The translations under genes and the position numbers were made by a program. Positions 34,121 through 42,451 of a DNA stretch of 45,105 bases are shown here, one piece after another (position 1 is the first letter of the stretch; every line of letters starts with the position of its first letter). The notes below the pieces were generated by a model. It had not been told where the DNA came from. It saw only the letters and a program-made list of their open reading frames with translations, and did not search any database. Source of the DNA: Devosia sp. (GTDB lineage: Bacteria; Pseudomonadota; Alphaproteobacteria; Rhizobiales; Devosiaceae); contig NZ_JAQGJV010000055.1 of the NCBI RefSeq assembly GCF_028290435.1, forward strand, positions 1 to 45,105. The letters run 5' to 3'.

Positions 34121-35107
34121 ATGAGACTCACCAAGGCCGAGGAGAGCCGCAGCGCGGCGCACCTGCATCGCAGCCTGACGCTTGAGCTGGTGCGCGTGAC
34201 CGAGCGCGCCGCCATCGCCGCGGCGGAATGGCGCGGCAAGGGCAATGAAAAGGGCGCCGACGACGCTGCCGTGAGCGCCATGCAAGCAGAATTGATGCGC
34301 GTACAGATCAGCGGCCGCATCGTCATCGGCGAAGGCGAAGTCGGCGAGGCTGACCAGCTTTATATTGGCGAAGAAGTGGGCACCGGCGACGGCCCTGCGG
34401 TCGATATCGCCGTCGATCCGCTGGAAGGCGTGACGCTCTGCGCCAAGAACCAGCCCGATTCCATCGTCGTGCTGGCCATGGCCGAACGCGGCGGCCTGCT
34501 CAACGTCGCCCGCGACGTCTACATGCACAAGATCGCGGTTGGCTCAGACTATGCCAAGGACGTGGTGCATATCGATGAGACTGCGACGGCCAACGTCAAA
34601 GCCCTCGCCTCGGCCAAGGGCGTGCCGCTGAGCGAAATCACCGCCATCGTGCTGGATCGCCCGCGCCATGCGGGGCTGATCGAGGAATTGCGGACAGCCG
34701 GCGTCGCCGTCAAGCTGATCAGCGACGGTGACGTGGCGGGCGTTATCCACGCGGTGAACACCGAGGATACCGGCATCGATATCTATCTCGGCTCCGGTGG
34801 GGCGCCCGAGGGCGTGCTGGCGGCTGCGGCTTTGCGCTGCATCGGCGGGCATATGCAGGGCAAGCTGATCCTTGATACGCAGGACAAGCGCGAGCGCGCC
34901 TATCGCATGGGCATTCACGACGCCAACCGAATCTACGACGTCACCGAACTGGCGGCTGGCGATGTGCTGTTCGCGGCAACCGGGGTGACTGATGGGACAC
35001 TGCTCGACGGCATTCGGCTGCGGCGCAAATCGGTGGAGACCTCCACCATCGTCATGCGGTCCTGGAGCCAGACTGTACGCTGGATCAAGGCGCATCACGC
35101 GCGCTAG
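34121..35107 (+). CDS. glpX: class II fructose-1,6-bisphosphatase (GlpX)
   Basis: A 328-residue metal-dependent phosphatase converting fructose-1,6-bisphosphate to fructose-6-phosphate in gluconeogenesis. Motifs: AAEWRGKGNEKGADDAAV, IVIGEGEVGEADQL (metal Glu/Asp), AVDPLEGVTLCAKN, ISDGDVAGVI and GSGGAPEGVLAAAALRCIGG. It has the normal length and its usual place between hom and recJ. One oddity: the motif normally reads D-P-x-E-G-T, with the Thr reported to be catalytic in class II enzymes, but the codon here is GTG (Val), followed by Thr. Activity may be altered, or the next Thr may substitute. Confidence 0.9.
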   Translation: MRLTKAEESRSAAHLHRSLTLELVRVTERAAIAAAEWRGKGNEKGADDAAVSAMQAELMRVQISGRIVIGEGEVGEADQLYIGEEVGTGDGPAVDIAVDPLEGVTLCAKNQPDSIVVLAMAERGGLLNVARDVYMHKIAVGSDYAKDVVHIDETATANVKALASAKGVPLSEITAIVLDRPRHAGLIEELRTAGVAVKLISDGDVAGVIHAVNTEDTGIDIYLGSGGAPEGVLAAAALRCIGGHMQGKLILDTQDKRERAYRMGIHDANRIYDVTELAAGDVLFAATGVTDGTLLDGIRLRRKSVETSTIVMRSWSQTVRWIKAHHAR

Positions 35108-35158
35108 ACCTTGACGGCGGCTCCGCGTGGGCGGACGGTGCTGGTTCATAGGTGACGC

Positions 35159-35608
35159 ATGGCTGTTCTAACGGTACTTGCCGATCAGGATCGCTTCGGG
35201 CAGCCGGTGACCTTCCTGAACGGGCAGTTCAACACCAAGGTATCGGGAACCGACACCGGTGGCGCGCTCTGCATGATTGACACCGTTCGCACGCGGCGGG
35301 GCGGGCCACCGCTGCATTTTCACTATGAGCAGGACGAGCTGTTCTTCGTCCAGGAGGGCGATTTCCGCTTCTTGATCGGCGAAGAGCTGTTCGATCTGAA
35401 GCCGGGCGACTTCATCTTCGGGCCCCGCCGCATTCCGCATGCGTTCGCCAATCTGAGCGAGACAGGGCGACTGATGGTTGGATTTCAGCCGGCAGGAACG
35501 ATGGAAGCGTTTTTCGCCGCGGGCCTGCGCGACCCGAACTCGGAGGCGTTCCGCGAGCTGAGCCGGGCGCACGGCATGGAGGTGGTCGGACCACCTTTGG
35601 CGCTCTGA
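35159..35608 (+). CDS. cupin-domain protein
   Basis: A 149-residue single-cupin protein. Motif 1 is PPLHFHYEQDELFFVQEGDFRF (about residues 50-71; two His and a Glu as metal ligands) and motif 2 is PGDFIFGPRRIPHAFAN (about 82-98; third His). The fold is clear but cupins have many roles (dioxygenases, isomerases, sugar or signal binders), so the reaction is unknown. It stands between glpX and recJ, all in the same direction, but 51 bases separate it from glpX, so it may have its own promoter. Confidence 0.82.
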   Translation: MAVLTVLADQDRFGQPVTFLNGQFNTKVSGTDTGGALCMIDTVRTRRGGPPLHFHYEQDELFFVQEGDFRFLIGEELFDLKPGDFIFGPRRIPHAFANLSETGRLMVGFQPAGTMEAFFAAGLRDPNSEAFRELSRAHGMEVVGPPLAL

Positions 35609-35656
35609 ACAGCTTCCTCTCGACCGCCCCTCCCAAATCACCTAGTTCTCTGCTCC

Positions 35657-37447
35657 ATGGTCGAACCTCCGCGCCCTTTTCTTGACGTGACCCGCTCGGC
35701 CACTGGCCGCGTGTGGGTCGACCGTCTCGATCCGGCGATGACGCGGATTGCGGCGGCGATTGCCCAGCGCACCAATCACAGCGAAATCCTGGCGCGGGTG
35801 CTGGCCGGCCGCGGCGTCGATATCGACCAAGCGGAAGTGTTCCTCGAACCCACGATCCGGGCGCTGATGCCGGACCCATCGACGCTGACGGCGATGGACG
35901 CGCTGGCCGAGCGGATCGCCAAGGCGATCGCAGACAATGAGTCGGTGGCGCTGTTCGGCGATTACGACGTAGACGGCGCTTGTTCCTGTGCGCTGATGGC
36001 GCGGTATCTAGGGTTTTTCGGTCTCGATCCGCAGGTGCATATCCCAGACCGGATTTTCGAGGGCTATGGTCCCAATTCGGCGGCGATGGACAAGCTGATC
36101 GATGCCGGCGCCAACCTGATCATCACATTGGACTGCGGCACCACCAGCGATGCGCCGATCGCCCATGCTCGCTCGCGTGGCGCCGATGTGCTGGTGATCG
36201 ACCATCACCTGTCCGACCGCGATCTGCCGGACGCCAATGCGCTGGTTAATCCGAACCGACCCGACGATATCTCCGGCCTCGGCTACCTCTGCGCGGCCGG
36301 GGTGACCTTCATGGTCCTCGTTGCGGTCAACCGCGTGCTGCGCCTGCGCGGCGATACTCGGATGCCCGATTTGATGAAGCTGCTCGATCTGGTGGCGCTG
36401 GCGACGATTTGCGATGTGGTGCCGCTGACCGGGCTTAACCGCGCCTTTGTGGTGCGAGGCCTCGAAGTGGCGCGGCGCGGTGATAATCAGGGCATTGCGG
36501 CGCTGGCGCTGGCGGCGCGAGTCAATGGTCCGCTCAATCCCTATCATCTGGGCTTCCTCATCGGCCCACGCATCAATGCTGGCGGCCGCATCGGCGACGC
36601 GGCGCTGGGGACACGGCTGCTGACGCTGGATGACGAGCATCAGGCGCTGGTCATCGCCGCCCAGCTCGACGAGTTGAATACCGAACGGCAACGCATCGAA
36701 ATCGAGGCCGTTGAGGAGGCGGCCAGCGTGGCCGGGGCCGAAATCGGGCTGGGCGATGGCCCGCCGGTCCTGGTGCTCGCTTCGGCCAATTGGCATCCGG
36801 GCGTTGCTGGCCTGATCGCGGCGCGGCTACGCGAGCGCTTCGAGCGCCCGGTCTTTGCCGTCGCGCTACAGCCCGATGGCACCGGCACCGGCTCCGGCCG
36901 GTCCATGCCTGGCGTCGATCTGGGCAGCGCGGTCATCGAGGCGGTGGAACTGGGCCTGATCGTCAAAGGCGGCGGGCATGCCATGGCGGCGGGTGTCACG
37001 CTCAAGCCGGGCCAACTCGGGCCGTTCCGCTCGCATTTGATCGAGCGTCTATCCGTATCCGTCGGCGATGCCCGCGCCGCTACCGCGCTGCCTATCGACG
37101 CGGCGGTGACCGCGCGCGGCGCCACGACTGATCTGGTGCACGACATCGAGCGGGCAGGGCCGTTCGGCTCAGGCAATGCCATGCCGGTCTTTGCTTTCCC
37201 AGCCCATCGCGCCAAATTCGCGCAGGTGGTGGGCAAGGGCGGCCATGTCAGTTTCACGCTGACGTCGGAGGATGGCGCGCGGCTCAAGGCCATCGCTTTC
37301 CGCGCCGCGGGCACGCCAATCGGCGATCTGTTGCTGGCTACCGACGACCAGCATATGCACTTCGCCGGCACCCTCAATATTGATCATTGGCAGGGTCGCG
37401 AGCAGGTCCAGTTTCGCGTCACCGACATCGCAAAGCCGCGCGCCTAA
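35657..37447 (+). CDS. recJ: single-stranded-DNA-specific 5'-3' exonuclease RecJ
   Basis: A 596-residue DHH-family nuclease. It degrades ssDNA in RecFOR recombination, base excision and mismatch repair. DHH motifs: ALFGDYDVDGACSCALM (about 97-113), LIITLDCGTTS, VLVIDHHLSD (about 176-185) and LVNPNRPDD. Then CAAGVTFMVLVA and ATICDVVPLTG. The DHHA1 domain has ASANWHPGVAGLIAARL, GSGRSMPGVDLGSAV and KGGGHAMAAGV, and a C-terminal OB-fold follows. The length and motif order are normal. It closes the hom-glpX-recJ block seen widely in Hyphomicrobiales. Confidence 0.95.
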   Translation: MVEPPRPFLDVTRSATGRVWVDRLDPAMTRIAAAIAQRTNHSEILARVLAGRGVDIDQAEVFLEPTIRALMPDPSTLTAMDALAERIAKAIADNESVALFGDYDVDGACSCALMARYLGFFGLDPQVHIPDRIFEGYGPNSAAMDKLIDAGANLIITLDCGTTSDAPIAHARSRGADVLVIDHHLSDRDLPDANALVNPNRPDDISGLGYLCAAGVTFMVLVAVNRVLRLRGDTRMPDLMKLLDLVALATICDVVPLTGLNRAFVVRGLEVARRGDNQGIAALALAARVNGPLNPYHLGFLIGPRINAGGRIGDAALGTRLLTLDDEHQALVIAAQLDELNTERQRIEIEAVEEAASVAGAEIGLGDGPPVLVLASANWHPGVAGLIAARLRERFERPVFAVALQPDGTGTGSGRSMPGVDLGSAVIEAVELGLIVKGGGHAMAAGVTLKPGQLGPFRSHLIERLSVSVGDARAATALPIDAAVTARGATTDLVHDIERAGPFGSGNAMPVFAFPAHRAKFAQVVGKGGHVSFTLTSEDGARLKAIAFRAAGTPIGDLLLATDDQHMHFAGTLNIDHWQGREQVQFRVTDIAKPRA

Positions 37448-37465
37448 GGCACTTTTTGGTGCCTT
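37446..37465 (+). terminator. hairpin after recJ
   Basis: AAGGCAC, loop TTTTTG, GTGCCTT: a perfect 7-bp stem overlapping the recJ stop. The T-run is in the loop, not after it, so it is a weak terminator at best. Confidence 0.4.
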
Positions 37466-37653
37466 ATCGCCCTTCTGGCGTCATCACGTGGACTTGAAAC
37501 TGAGGCTTGCATATCCAATTATCAGCGGTAAAGTGCACCCGATATTTTCTGGGAAGCGTTACTATTGTGGCTCGGTGGAAGCGCCACCGAAGCTCAAGTC
37601 TCGGCGACCGCTCAGCAGCCGCCACCCACTCATTAGTTGGAATTTGCGGCCTA

Positions 37654-38889
37654 ATGACTAAAACAGCAGTTGATCAAAACCGCAGTGGCGTAACTCTGTG
37701 GACGCAATTTATATCCCGTATTGTCGAGTCGGTGGGGGTGCGCCTCCTCGGCCATCCGCGCCATGGCGCCGTCACCGTCATATTTCCAAATGGTCGCGCC
37801 CGAACGATCGGCAATCCGTCGACCGGAGAGCATTCGGTTCTACGACTGAATAATTTCAAGGTCATCAAGGATTCGATGCGCCGCGGCACGGTCGGCTTCG
37901 CTCATGCCTATATGCAGGGCGATATCGAGATCGACGACCTCACCGCACTGTTCCGCTTCTTCCTGCAGAACCGCGACATCTTCGAAAATGCCAATCCAGG
38001 CCTGTTCCGCAAGGCGGCCCAGGATTTCGCCTACCATATGTCGCGGCCGAACTCGCTCGAGGGCTCCAAGCAGAACATCGCCGAGCACTACGACCTCGGC
38101 AACGATTTCTACGGCCAATGGCTCGATCCCTCGATGACCTATTCGTCGGCAGTGTTCACCTCGGGCGACCAGAGCCTAGAAGAAGCCCAGCGGGTCAAAT
38201 ACCACCGCGTTGCCGACATGGCGGGCATCACTGAAGGCTCAAGCGTCTTGGAGATCGGCTGCGGCTGGGGCGGCTTCGCCGAAACCGTCGCGCGCGACTA
38301 CAAGGCCAAGCTCCATGGCATCACGCTCTCGGCGGAACAGCTCAAATTCGGGCAGGATCGTCTGGCCCGCCAAGACCTCGATAACCTCGCCACGCTGCAT
38401 TTCGAGGACTACCGCCACACCAAGGGCCAGTTCGACCATATCGGCTCGATCGAAATGATCGAGGCTGTTGGCGAAGACAATTGGCCGAGCTACTTCCAGA
38501 CCGTCTTCGACCGGCTCAAGGCTGGCGGCACGGCCGCGATCCAGGCCATCACCATTAATGAGGCCGACTTCGAAGGCTATCGCAGCGGTCCCGATTTTAT
38601 CCAGCGCTACATCTTCCCCGGCGGCATGCTGCTGACCAAGACGGCCATGCAGCAGATGGGCGACAAGGTCGGCCTAGTGCTGGAAAGCACCGAGACGTTC
38701 CGCCTGTCCTACGCCAAGACCCTCAAGCTGTGGCGCGACCGGTTTCTCGAACGCTGGCCCATGATCGCCCCGCTCGGCTATGACGAAGAGTTCAAGCGCA
38801 AGTGGGTGTATTACCTGAGCTATTGCGAAGCGGGCTTCACCGAAGGCGCCATCGACGTCGGGATTTATCAGTACCGCAAGCCGGCTTGA
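37654..38889 (+). CDS. cfa: cyclopropane-fatty-acyl-phospholipid synthase family protein
   Basis: A 411-residue SAM-dependent enzyme that adds a methylene group across double bonds of membrane phospholipid acyl chains. After an N-terminal lipid-contact region (about 1-110), the methyltransferase core starts at QNIAEHYDLGNDFYGQWLDP, then MTYSSAVF, VLEIGCGWGGFAE (SAM site, about 200), GITLSAEQLKFGQ, and FDHIGSIEMIEAVGEDNW. YIFPGGMLLT and the C-terminal RFLERWPMIAPLGYDEEFKRKW block complete the family pattern. The ATG at 37654 gives the normal start; the frame extends upstream to 37507 without homology. A terminator follows. Such genes are often stress-induced, but I could not place a promoter. 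Confidence 0.92.
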   Translation: MTKTAVDQNRSGVTLWTQFISRIVESVGVRLLGHPRHGAVTVIFPNGRARTIGNPSTGEHSVLRLNNFKVIKDSMRRGTVGFAHAYMQGDIEIDDLTALFRFFLQNRDIFENANPGLFRKAAQDFAYHMSRPNSLEGSKQNIAEHYDLGNDFYGQWLDPSMTYSSAVFTSGDQSLEEAQRVKYHRVADMAGITEGSSVLEIGCGWGGFAETVARDYKAKLHGITLSAEQLKFGQDRLARQDLDNLATLHFEDYRHTKGQFDHIGSIEMIEAVGEDNWPSYFQTVFDRLKAGGTAAIQAITINEADFEGYRSGPDFIQRYIFPGGMLLTKTAMQQMGDKVGLVLESTETFRLSYAKTLKLWRDRFLERWPMIAPLGYDEEFKRKWVYYLSYCEAGFTEGAIDVGIYQYRKPA

Positions 38890-38915
38890 TCCACGCCGAT
38901 CTAAACCAATGCTCC

Positions 38916-38946
38916 AAGGCCGCCAGTTTGGCGGCCTTATTTTTTT
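38916..38946 (+). terminator. intrinsic terminator after cfa
   Basis: AAGGCCGCCA, loop GTT, TGGCGGCCTT, then ATTTTTTT: a 10-bp GC-rich stem with a clear U-tract, 26 bases after the cfa stop. Confidence 0.95.
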
Positions 38947-39011
38947 GCCATCGGCACGGCCGTGGCAAAGCCCTGGCGGCTTGGGTAGTTCAAAATGGGG
39001 AAGGGGATGAC

Positions 39012-39086
39012 TGGTACGCCCACGGGGAATCGAACCCCGCTCTGCACCGTGAGAGGGTGCCGTCCTGACCGATAGACGATGGGCGC
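39012..39086 (-). tRNA. tRNA-Glu (anticodon CTC)
   Basis: A 75-base cloverleaf on the minus strand, CCA encoded. Acceptor GCGCCCA pairs with TGGGCGT (first pair G-U). Anticodon stem GCACC/GGTGC with loop CTCTCAC gives CUC. The T arm contains GGTTCGATTCC. It differs from the neighbouring tRNA-Glu at only a few positions. Confidence 0.96.
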
Positions 39087-39159
39087 ATTGGTCATTGAGG
39101 TGCCACTCAGTCTTGGCATCTCTGTCGTTAAACGCTTGGCTCTTGGCAGGCAAGAGGGG

Positions 39160-39234
39160 TGGTACGCCCACGGGGAATCGAACCCCGCTCTGCACCGTGA
39201 AAGGGTGCCGTCCTAACCGATAGACGATGGGCGC
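39160..39234 (-). tRNA. tRNA-Glu (anticodon TTC)
   Basis: A 75-base cloverleaf on the minus strand, CCA encoded, with the same acceptor and T arm as the next copy. The anticodon loop is CTTTCAC, anticodon UUC. It lies 73 bases upstream of the CUC copy on the same strand, so both are probably one transcript formed by tandem duplication. Confidence 0.96.
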
Positions 39235-39305
39235 CTAAGCGTTGCGTTCGTATATTCAGCTCATCCCGGATGTGCAACCCATTTCCGACCGCCAAACCGA
39301 ATTTT

Positions 39306-39770
39306 TCAACAGCCGCTGAAAGTCACCGGGCGTGAATAGCCGCGTGGGCGGTCGCGCACGTCGACATGTATGAAGGAACGGCCAGGATAGCAGCCCAGTC
39401 CGCCCACATCATCATTGCGCATGGCATAGGCGATGAGCTGACTCTTATCGATTCCGGGGATGTAGAAATCGGCGGCCATGCACTTCTTGTGGTAGGAATT
39501 ATCCTGGCCACCGGCCGACGAATTATGCTGGTTGTCGCGATACCCCGAATTCATGATCACCTTCTTGCCGAAATGGCCCTCGAAGTCCCAGATCAGGAAA
39601 CGCAGCTTAGGGCTGATGCAGAAGGCGTTGACGTCCCGGCTCGCCACGAAGGTGCCAAAACTGTTGCCCTTGCCCGAATAGCTGGCGCCGCTGCTGCTGG
39701 CGAACATGGCCATGGGCATGCAGCCGGTCAGGGCCAGGGTACAGGCGAGGATAAGGGCAATTGATCTCAT
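39306..39770 (-). CDS. peptidase M15-like (D,D-carboxypeptidase fold) lipoprotein
   Basis: A 154-residue exported protein. Signal MRSIALILACTLALTGC ends in the lipobox LTGC. The mature domain resembles the peptidase M15A/YcbK family: IMNSGYRDNQHN, then SYHKKCMAADFYIPG (zinc His and Asp, about 99-113) and FIHVDVRDRPRG (second His, about 135). Members trim peptidoglycan peptides or only bind the wall. Extra Cys residues (in CISP, KKCM and GLGCY) suggest a disulfide. The ATG at 39770 is chosen for its signal peptide. Confidence 0.82.
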   Translation of the reverse strand: MRSIALILACTLALTGCMPMAMFASSSGASYSGKGNSFGTFVASRDVNAFCISPKLRFLIWDFEGHFGKKVIMNSGYRDNQHNSSAGGQDNSYHKKCMAADFYIPGIDKSQLIAYAMRNDDVGGLGCYPGRSFIHVDVRDRPRGYSRPVTFSGC

Positions 39771-39845
39771 GGCGGCTTCCGGGACCAATGTTGCGCGAAT
39801 GCAACAGTCAAACATGGTCGGGTGAAGTCGCTAAAATACGATTGT

Positions 39846-39883
39846 TTTCGCTAACCGCGCGCTAAGCGGCACGGTTAGCGAAA
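39846..39883. promoter_or_regulatory. long perfect inverted repeat with GCTAA motifs
   Basis: TTTCGCTAACCG (39846-39857) and CGGTTAGCGAAA (39872-39883) form a perfect 12-bp dyad with a 14-base centre that has another GCTAA. Further TTAG and CTAA copies flank it (39828-39835, 39884-39891). It lies between gloA and the M15 lipoprotein gene on the minus strand. No U-tract follows, so an operator or mRNA hairpin is as likely as a terminator. Confidence 0.45.
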
Positions 39884-39905
39884 CGTTAGTTATCGGCCAG
39901 AGGGC

Positions 39906-40322
39906 TTACCACTTGCCGGTGTTCGGCATCGACAGCCACGGCTCCTGCGGGGGCAGGGTACCGTCCTGGATCAACTCGATGGAAATCCCGTCAGGGGAGC
40001 GCACGAACGCCATGTGGCCATCGCGCGGCGGCCGGTTGATCACCAGGCCCATATCGGAGAGATGCTGGCACAGCGCGTAGATATCCTGCGTCCGATAGGC
40101 CAGATGGCCGAAATTGCGGCCACCGGTATATTCCTCCGGGTCCCAGTTATAGGTCAGTTCGACCTCGCCGCCGACATCGCCGGGTGCGCGCAGGAAGATC
40201 AGGGTGTAACGACCTTTTTCGTTCTCGCTGCGCCGGGTTTCTTCCAGGCCCAGCCCTTGGCAATAGAATTTCAGGCTCGCTTCGACATCGGTGACGCGCA
40301 CCATGGTGTGCAGATATTGCAT
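39906..40322 (-). CDS. gloA: lactoylglutathione lyase (glyoxalase I)
   Basis: A 138-residue VOC-fold metalloenzyme that converts the methylglyoxal-glutathione adduct to S-lactoylglutathione. Metal ligands match E. coli GloA: His5 (QYLHTMVRV), Glu in EVELTYNWD (about 56), His in FGHLAYR (about 73) and Glu in SIELIQDG (about 122). GLGLEETRRSENEKGRYTL is also typical. A perfect AGGAGG lies 7 bases before the ATG. The reading frame stays open far upstream (to 41696) but that part is antisense to real genes. It is followed by the inverted repeat at 39846-39883. Confidence 0.92.
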   Translation of the reverse strand: MQYLHTMVRVTDVEASLKFYCQGLGLEETRRSENEKGRYTLIFLRAPGDVGGEVELTYNWDPEEYTGGRNFGHLAYRTQDIYALCQHLSDMGLVINRPPRDGHMAFVRSPDGISIELIQDGTLPPQEPWLSMPNTGKW

Positions 40323-40502
40323 GATTATCCTCCTGTGAGATCTTGCAGCAGGCGTAGCAATCCGGGAGGCGCGGGGCAATCGCCGCCATCCCAAACAAAA
40401 TCGCAACGCCTTCTTAACTTTTAGGTTTGAATCGGACAGAGTGTGTAAGTCTTGTGGAGTACCTCGCGGCGGCGGGGCGAGTACGAAAAGGCTTTGGGGA
40501 TC

Positions 40503-41114
40503 ATGGGGGCCAAGTTTTCTGGCGACGGCGACGAGGTCGGAGGTTTGTCGGGGGAGACAGGCCCGGCAACCCATTCCGAAAGCGGCGATGCCGGGCTCGA
40601 TACCATCGAGATCATCGGCGCCATCAAATGGTTCGACGCCGGCAAGGGTTTTGGCTTCATCGTCCCCGATAACGGCATGCCCGATGTGCTGCTGCACGTG
40701 ACCTGCCTGCGCCGCGACGGTTACCAGACTGCCTATGAAGGCGCCCGCATCGTCGTCGAAGCCCTCAATCGCCCCGGTGGCCTGCAGGCGTTCCGTGTCG
40801 TCTCGATGGACGAATCGACGGCGCGCCATCCCGCGCAAATGCCGGCACAGCGCACCCATGTGGTGGTCGAGGCGACCTCGGGCATGGTGCGGCTGGAGGT
40901 GAAGTGGTTCAACCGCATCCGCGGCTTCGGCTTCCTCTCGGCGGGAGAGGGCACGCCGGACATTTTCGTGCATATGGAAACCTTGCGCCGTTTCGGCATC
41001 ACCGAGCTGCGCCCCGGCCAATTCGTGCTGGTGCGCTACGGCAATGGCCCCAAGGGCCTTATGGTCGCCGAAATCCGCCCGGATGGTTGGGGCGACGCCC
41101 CATCTTCTCACTAA
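40503..41114 (+). CDS. cold-shock protein with two cold-shock domains
   Basis: A 203-residue protein with two CspA-like OB folds. After about 35 acidic, probably disordered residues comes CSD1: GAIKWFDAGKGFGFIVPDNG with PDVLLHVTCLRR. CSD2 begins near 133: EVKWFNRIRGFGFLSAGEG with PDIFVHMETLRRFG. Both keep RNP1-like aromatic residues (KGFGFI, RGFGFL); RNP2 is VLLH and IFVH. Such double-domain proteins bind ssRNA/ssDNA and are common in alphaproteobacteria. The ATG at 40503 is likely; the frame is open to 40452. The DUF192 gene follows after 12 bases, the usual pairing. Confidence 0.88.
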   Translation: MGAKFSGDGDEVGGLSGETGPATHSESGDAGLDTIEIIGAIKWFDAGKGFGFIVPDNGMPDVLLHVTCLRRDGYQTAYEGARIVVEALNRPGGLQAFRVVSMDESTARHPAQMPAQRTHVVVEATSGMVRLEVKWFNRIRGFGFLSAGEGTPDIFVHMETLRRFGITELRPGQFVLVRYGNGPKGLMVAEIRPDGWGDAPSSH

Positions 41115-41126
41115 GGTCTCCATCCG

Positions 41127-41615
41127 ATGTTCCATTCGACCGCCGTCCGCCAGCCTGTGCGCGTCCTGAGGGGGCTTGGGCTGGGCTTGGCTGCCATAAT
41201 TGCTTTCGCCCCTTTGGCTGCGTGCAGCGATGAGGGCAAGCTGGTGCTGCACACGGCAAGTGGCGATCACGCCTTCCATGTCGAAGTTGTCGATACGCCC
41301 GAGGGGCGCGAAAAGGGGTTGATGTTCGTGCAGGACCTGGCCGACGATGCCGGTATGCTGTTCGATTTCAAGGAAGAGCGCCCGGTCTCGTTCTGGATGC
41401 AGAACACTCTCATCCCGCTCGACATGGTGTTTGTCGGTGCCGATGGCGTGGTCAAAACCGTTCACGCCAATGCGCGCCCGATGGATACGACCTCGATCCC
41501 CTCGGGTGCGCCAGTGCAGTACGTACTGGAAGTCCCCGGCGGCGTAGCAGCCTCTATCGGGCTGCAGCCGGGCGACACGATGATCCACGATCGCGTTGGT
41601 AAAAAGACCAAATAG
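41127..41615 (+). CDS. DUF192 family lipoprotein
   Basis: A 162-residue exported protein. A long signal (about 1-33) ends in a lipobox-like PLAAC, so lipidation is likely. The mature part has the DUF192 pattern: VDTPEGREKGLMFVQDL, GMLFDFKEERPVSFWMQNT, PLDMVFVGADGVV, and YVLEVPGGVAASIGLQPGD. The family is small, beta-rich and of unknown function, found in bacteria and archaea. It is co-directional with the cold-shock gene and likely co-transcribed. Confidence 0.88.
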   Translation: MFHSTAVRQPVRVLRGLGLGLAAIIAFAPLAACSDEGKLVLHTASGDHAFHVEVVDTPEGREKGLMFVQDLADDAGMLFDFKEERPVSFWMQNTLIPLDMVFVGADGVVKTVHANARPMDTTSIPSGAPVQYVLEVPGGVAASIGLQPGDTMIHDRVGKKTK

Positions 41616-41622
41616 GCGGGCG

Positions 41623-42309
41623 CTAGAGCCGGCTGATGACCATGGTGTCCAGCACGGCCCACAGGTGCAGGCAGGCGCCTGCCACCACGAAGACATGCCA
41701 CAGCACGTTCTGGAATTTCAGCTTCTCCCAGAGATGGAAGATGATTCCGAGCGAGTAGACCACGCCCCCCGCCGGCAACAGCCAGAGCGCTAGCGGCGGC
41801 AGCGAATGGGCGAGCGAGCTGAAAACGAAAATTCCGCTCCAGCCGATAGCGAGATAGAGCGCGATCGCCAGCCGGCCAAAGCGCTCGGGTACAATCAGCT
41901 TGAGCGCGATGCCAATCAGCGACGCACCCCACACGAACACCGTCAGGACCGTTGCCACCGGGGTGCCGCCAAGCACGGCGAGGAACGGCGTATAAGTGCC
42001 CGCGATGAAAAGGAAAATCGCCGCCTGATCGAGCCGCGCCAGATACATCTTGATCGGGGAAACCGGCCACAGATTATAGGCCAGCGACACGCCCAAAACC
42101 GCCACCAGCGAGCCGACATAAACCACCAGAGCCGGCGCTGCCTCGGGGGCAGTATGGGTGATCGCGAATGCGAGAAGCACTGACCCCGCCGCGATGGCGA
42201 TGATCAGTCCGAGAACATGAACCACCCCGTCAGCCACAAGCTCCGCCAGCGTGAACGGCCGCTGCTCGCGGCTCCACCAAGAGTAGCTCTTCGCACGGGA
42301 AAGGCGCAT
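41623..42309 (-). CDS. hemolysin III/PAQR family membrane protein
   Basis: A 228-residue protein with seven hydrophobic helices. Family features: ADGVVHVLGLII with the first conserved His (about 30), LARLDQAAIFLFIAGTYTPF (about 96-115; conserved Asp and Ser/Thr), and the C-terminal FHLWEKLKFQNVLWHVFVVAGACLH-type block, read here as LKFQNVLWHVFVVAGACLHL with zinc-site His residues. The PAQR superfamily includes adiponectin receptors; bacterial members affect membrane lipids, and hemolysis is not established for most. AAGGAG precedes the ATG at 42309, 7 bases away. Its 3' end is 7 bases from the convergent DUF192 gene. Confidence 0.88.
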   Translation of the reverse strand: MRLSRAKSYSWWSREQRPFTLAELVADGVVHVLGLIIAIAAGSVLLAFAITHTAPEAAPALVVYVGSLVAVLGVSLAYNLWPVSPIKMYLARLDQAAIFLFIAGTYTPFLAVLGGTPVATVLTVFVWGASLIGIALKLIVPERFGRLAIALYLAIGWSGIFVFSSLAHSLPPLALWLLPAGGVVYSLGIIFHLWEKLKFQNVLWHVFVVAGACLHLWAVLDTMVISRL

Positions 42310-42451
42310 CGTCGTCTCCTTCAACCCCATACTCGGCTTAGGGAGGTCACCAGACTATTGCCGATACAAGGCGATCTGATGGCATCGTAAAGCCGAACGC
42401 AACGCATTTGGTGAAGGAGCGGTTGCAGGGCCGGCCAGACAGACCGATGCG

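Noticed and set aside
40323..41696. Upstream part of a 596-codon open frame on the minus strand that ends with gloA
   Set aside because: It is antisense to the cold-shock and DUF192 genes and has no family features; gloA begins at its own ATG at 40322 with a perfect AGGAGG.
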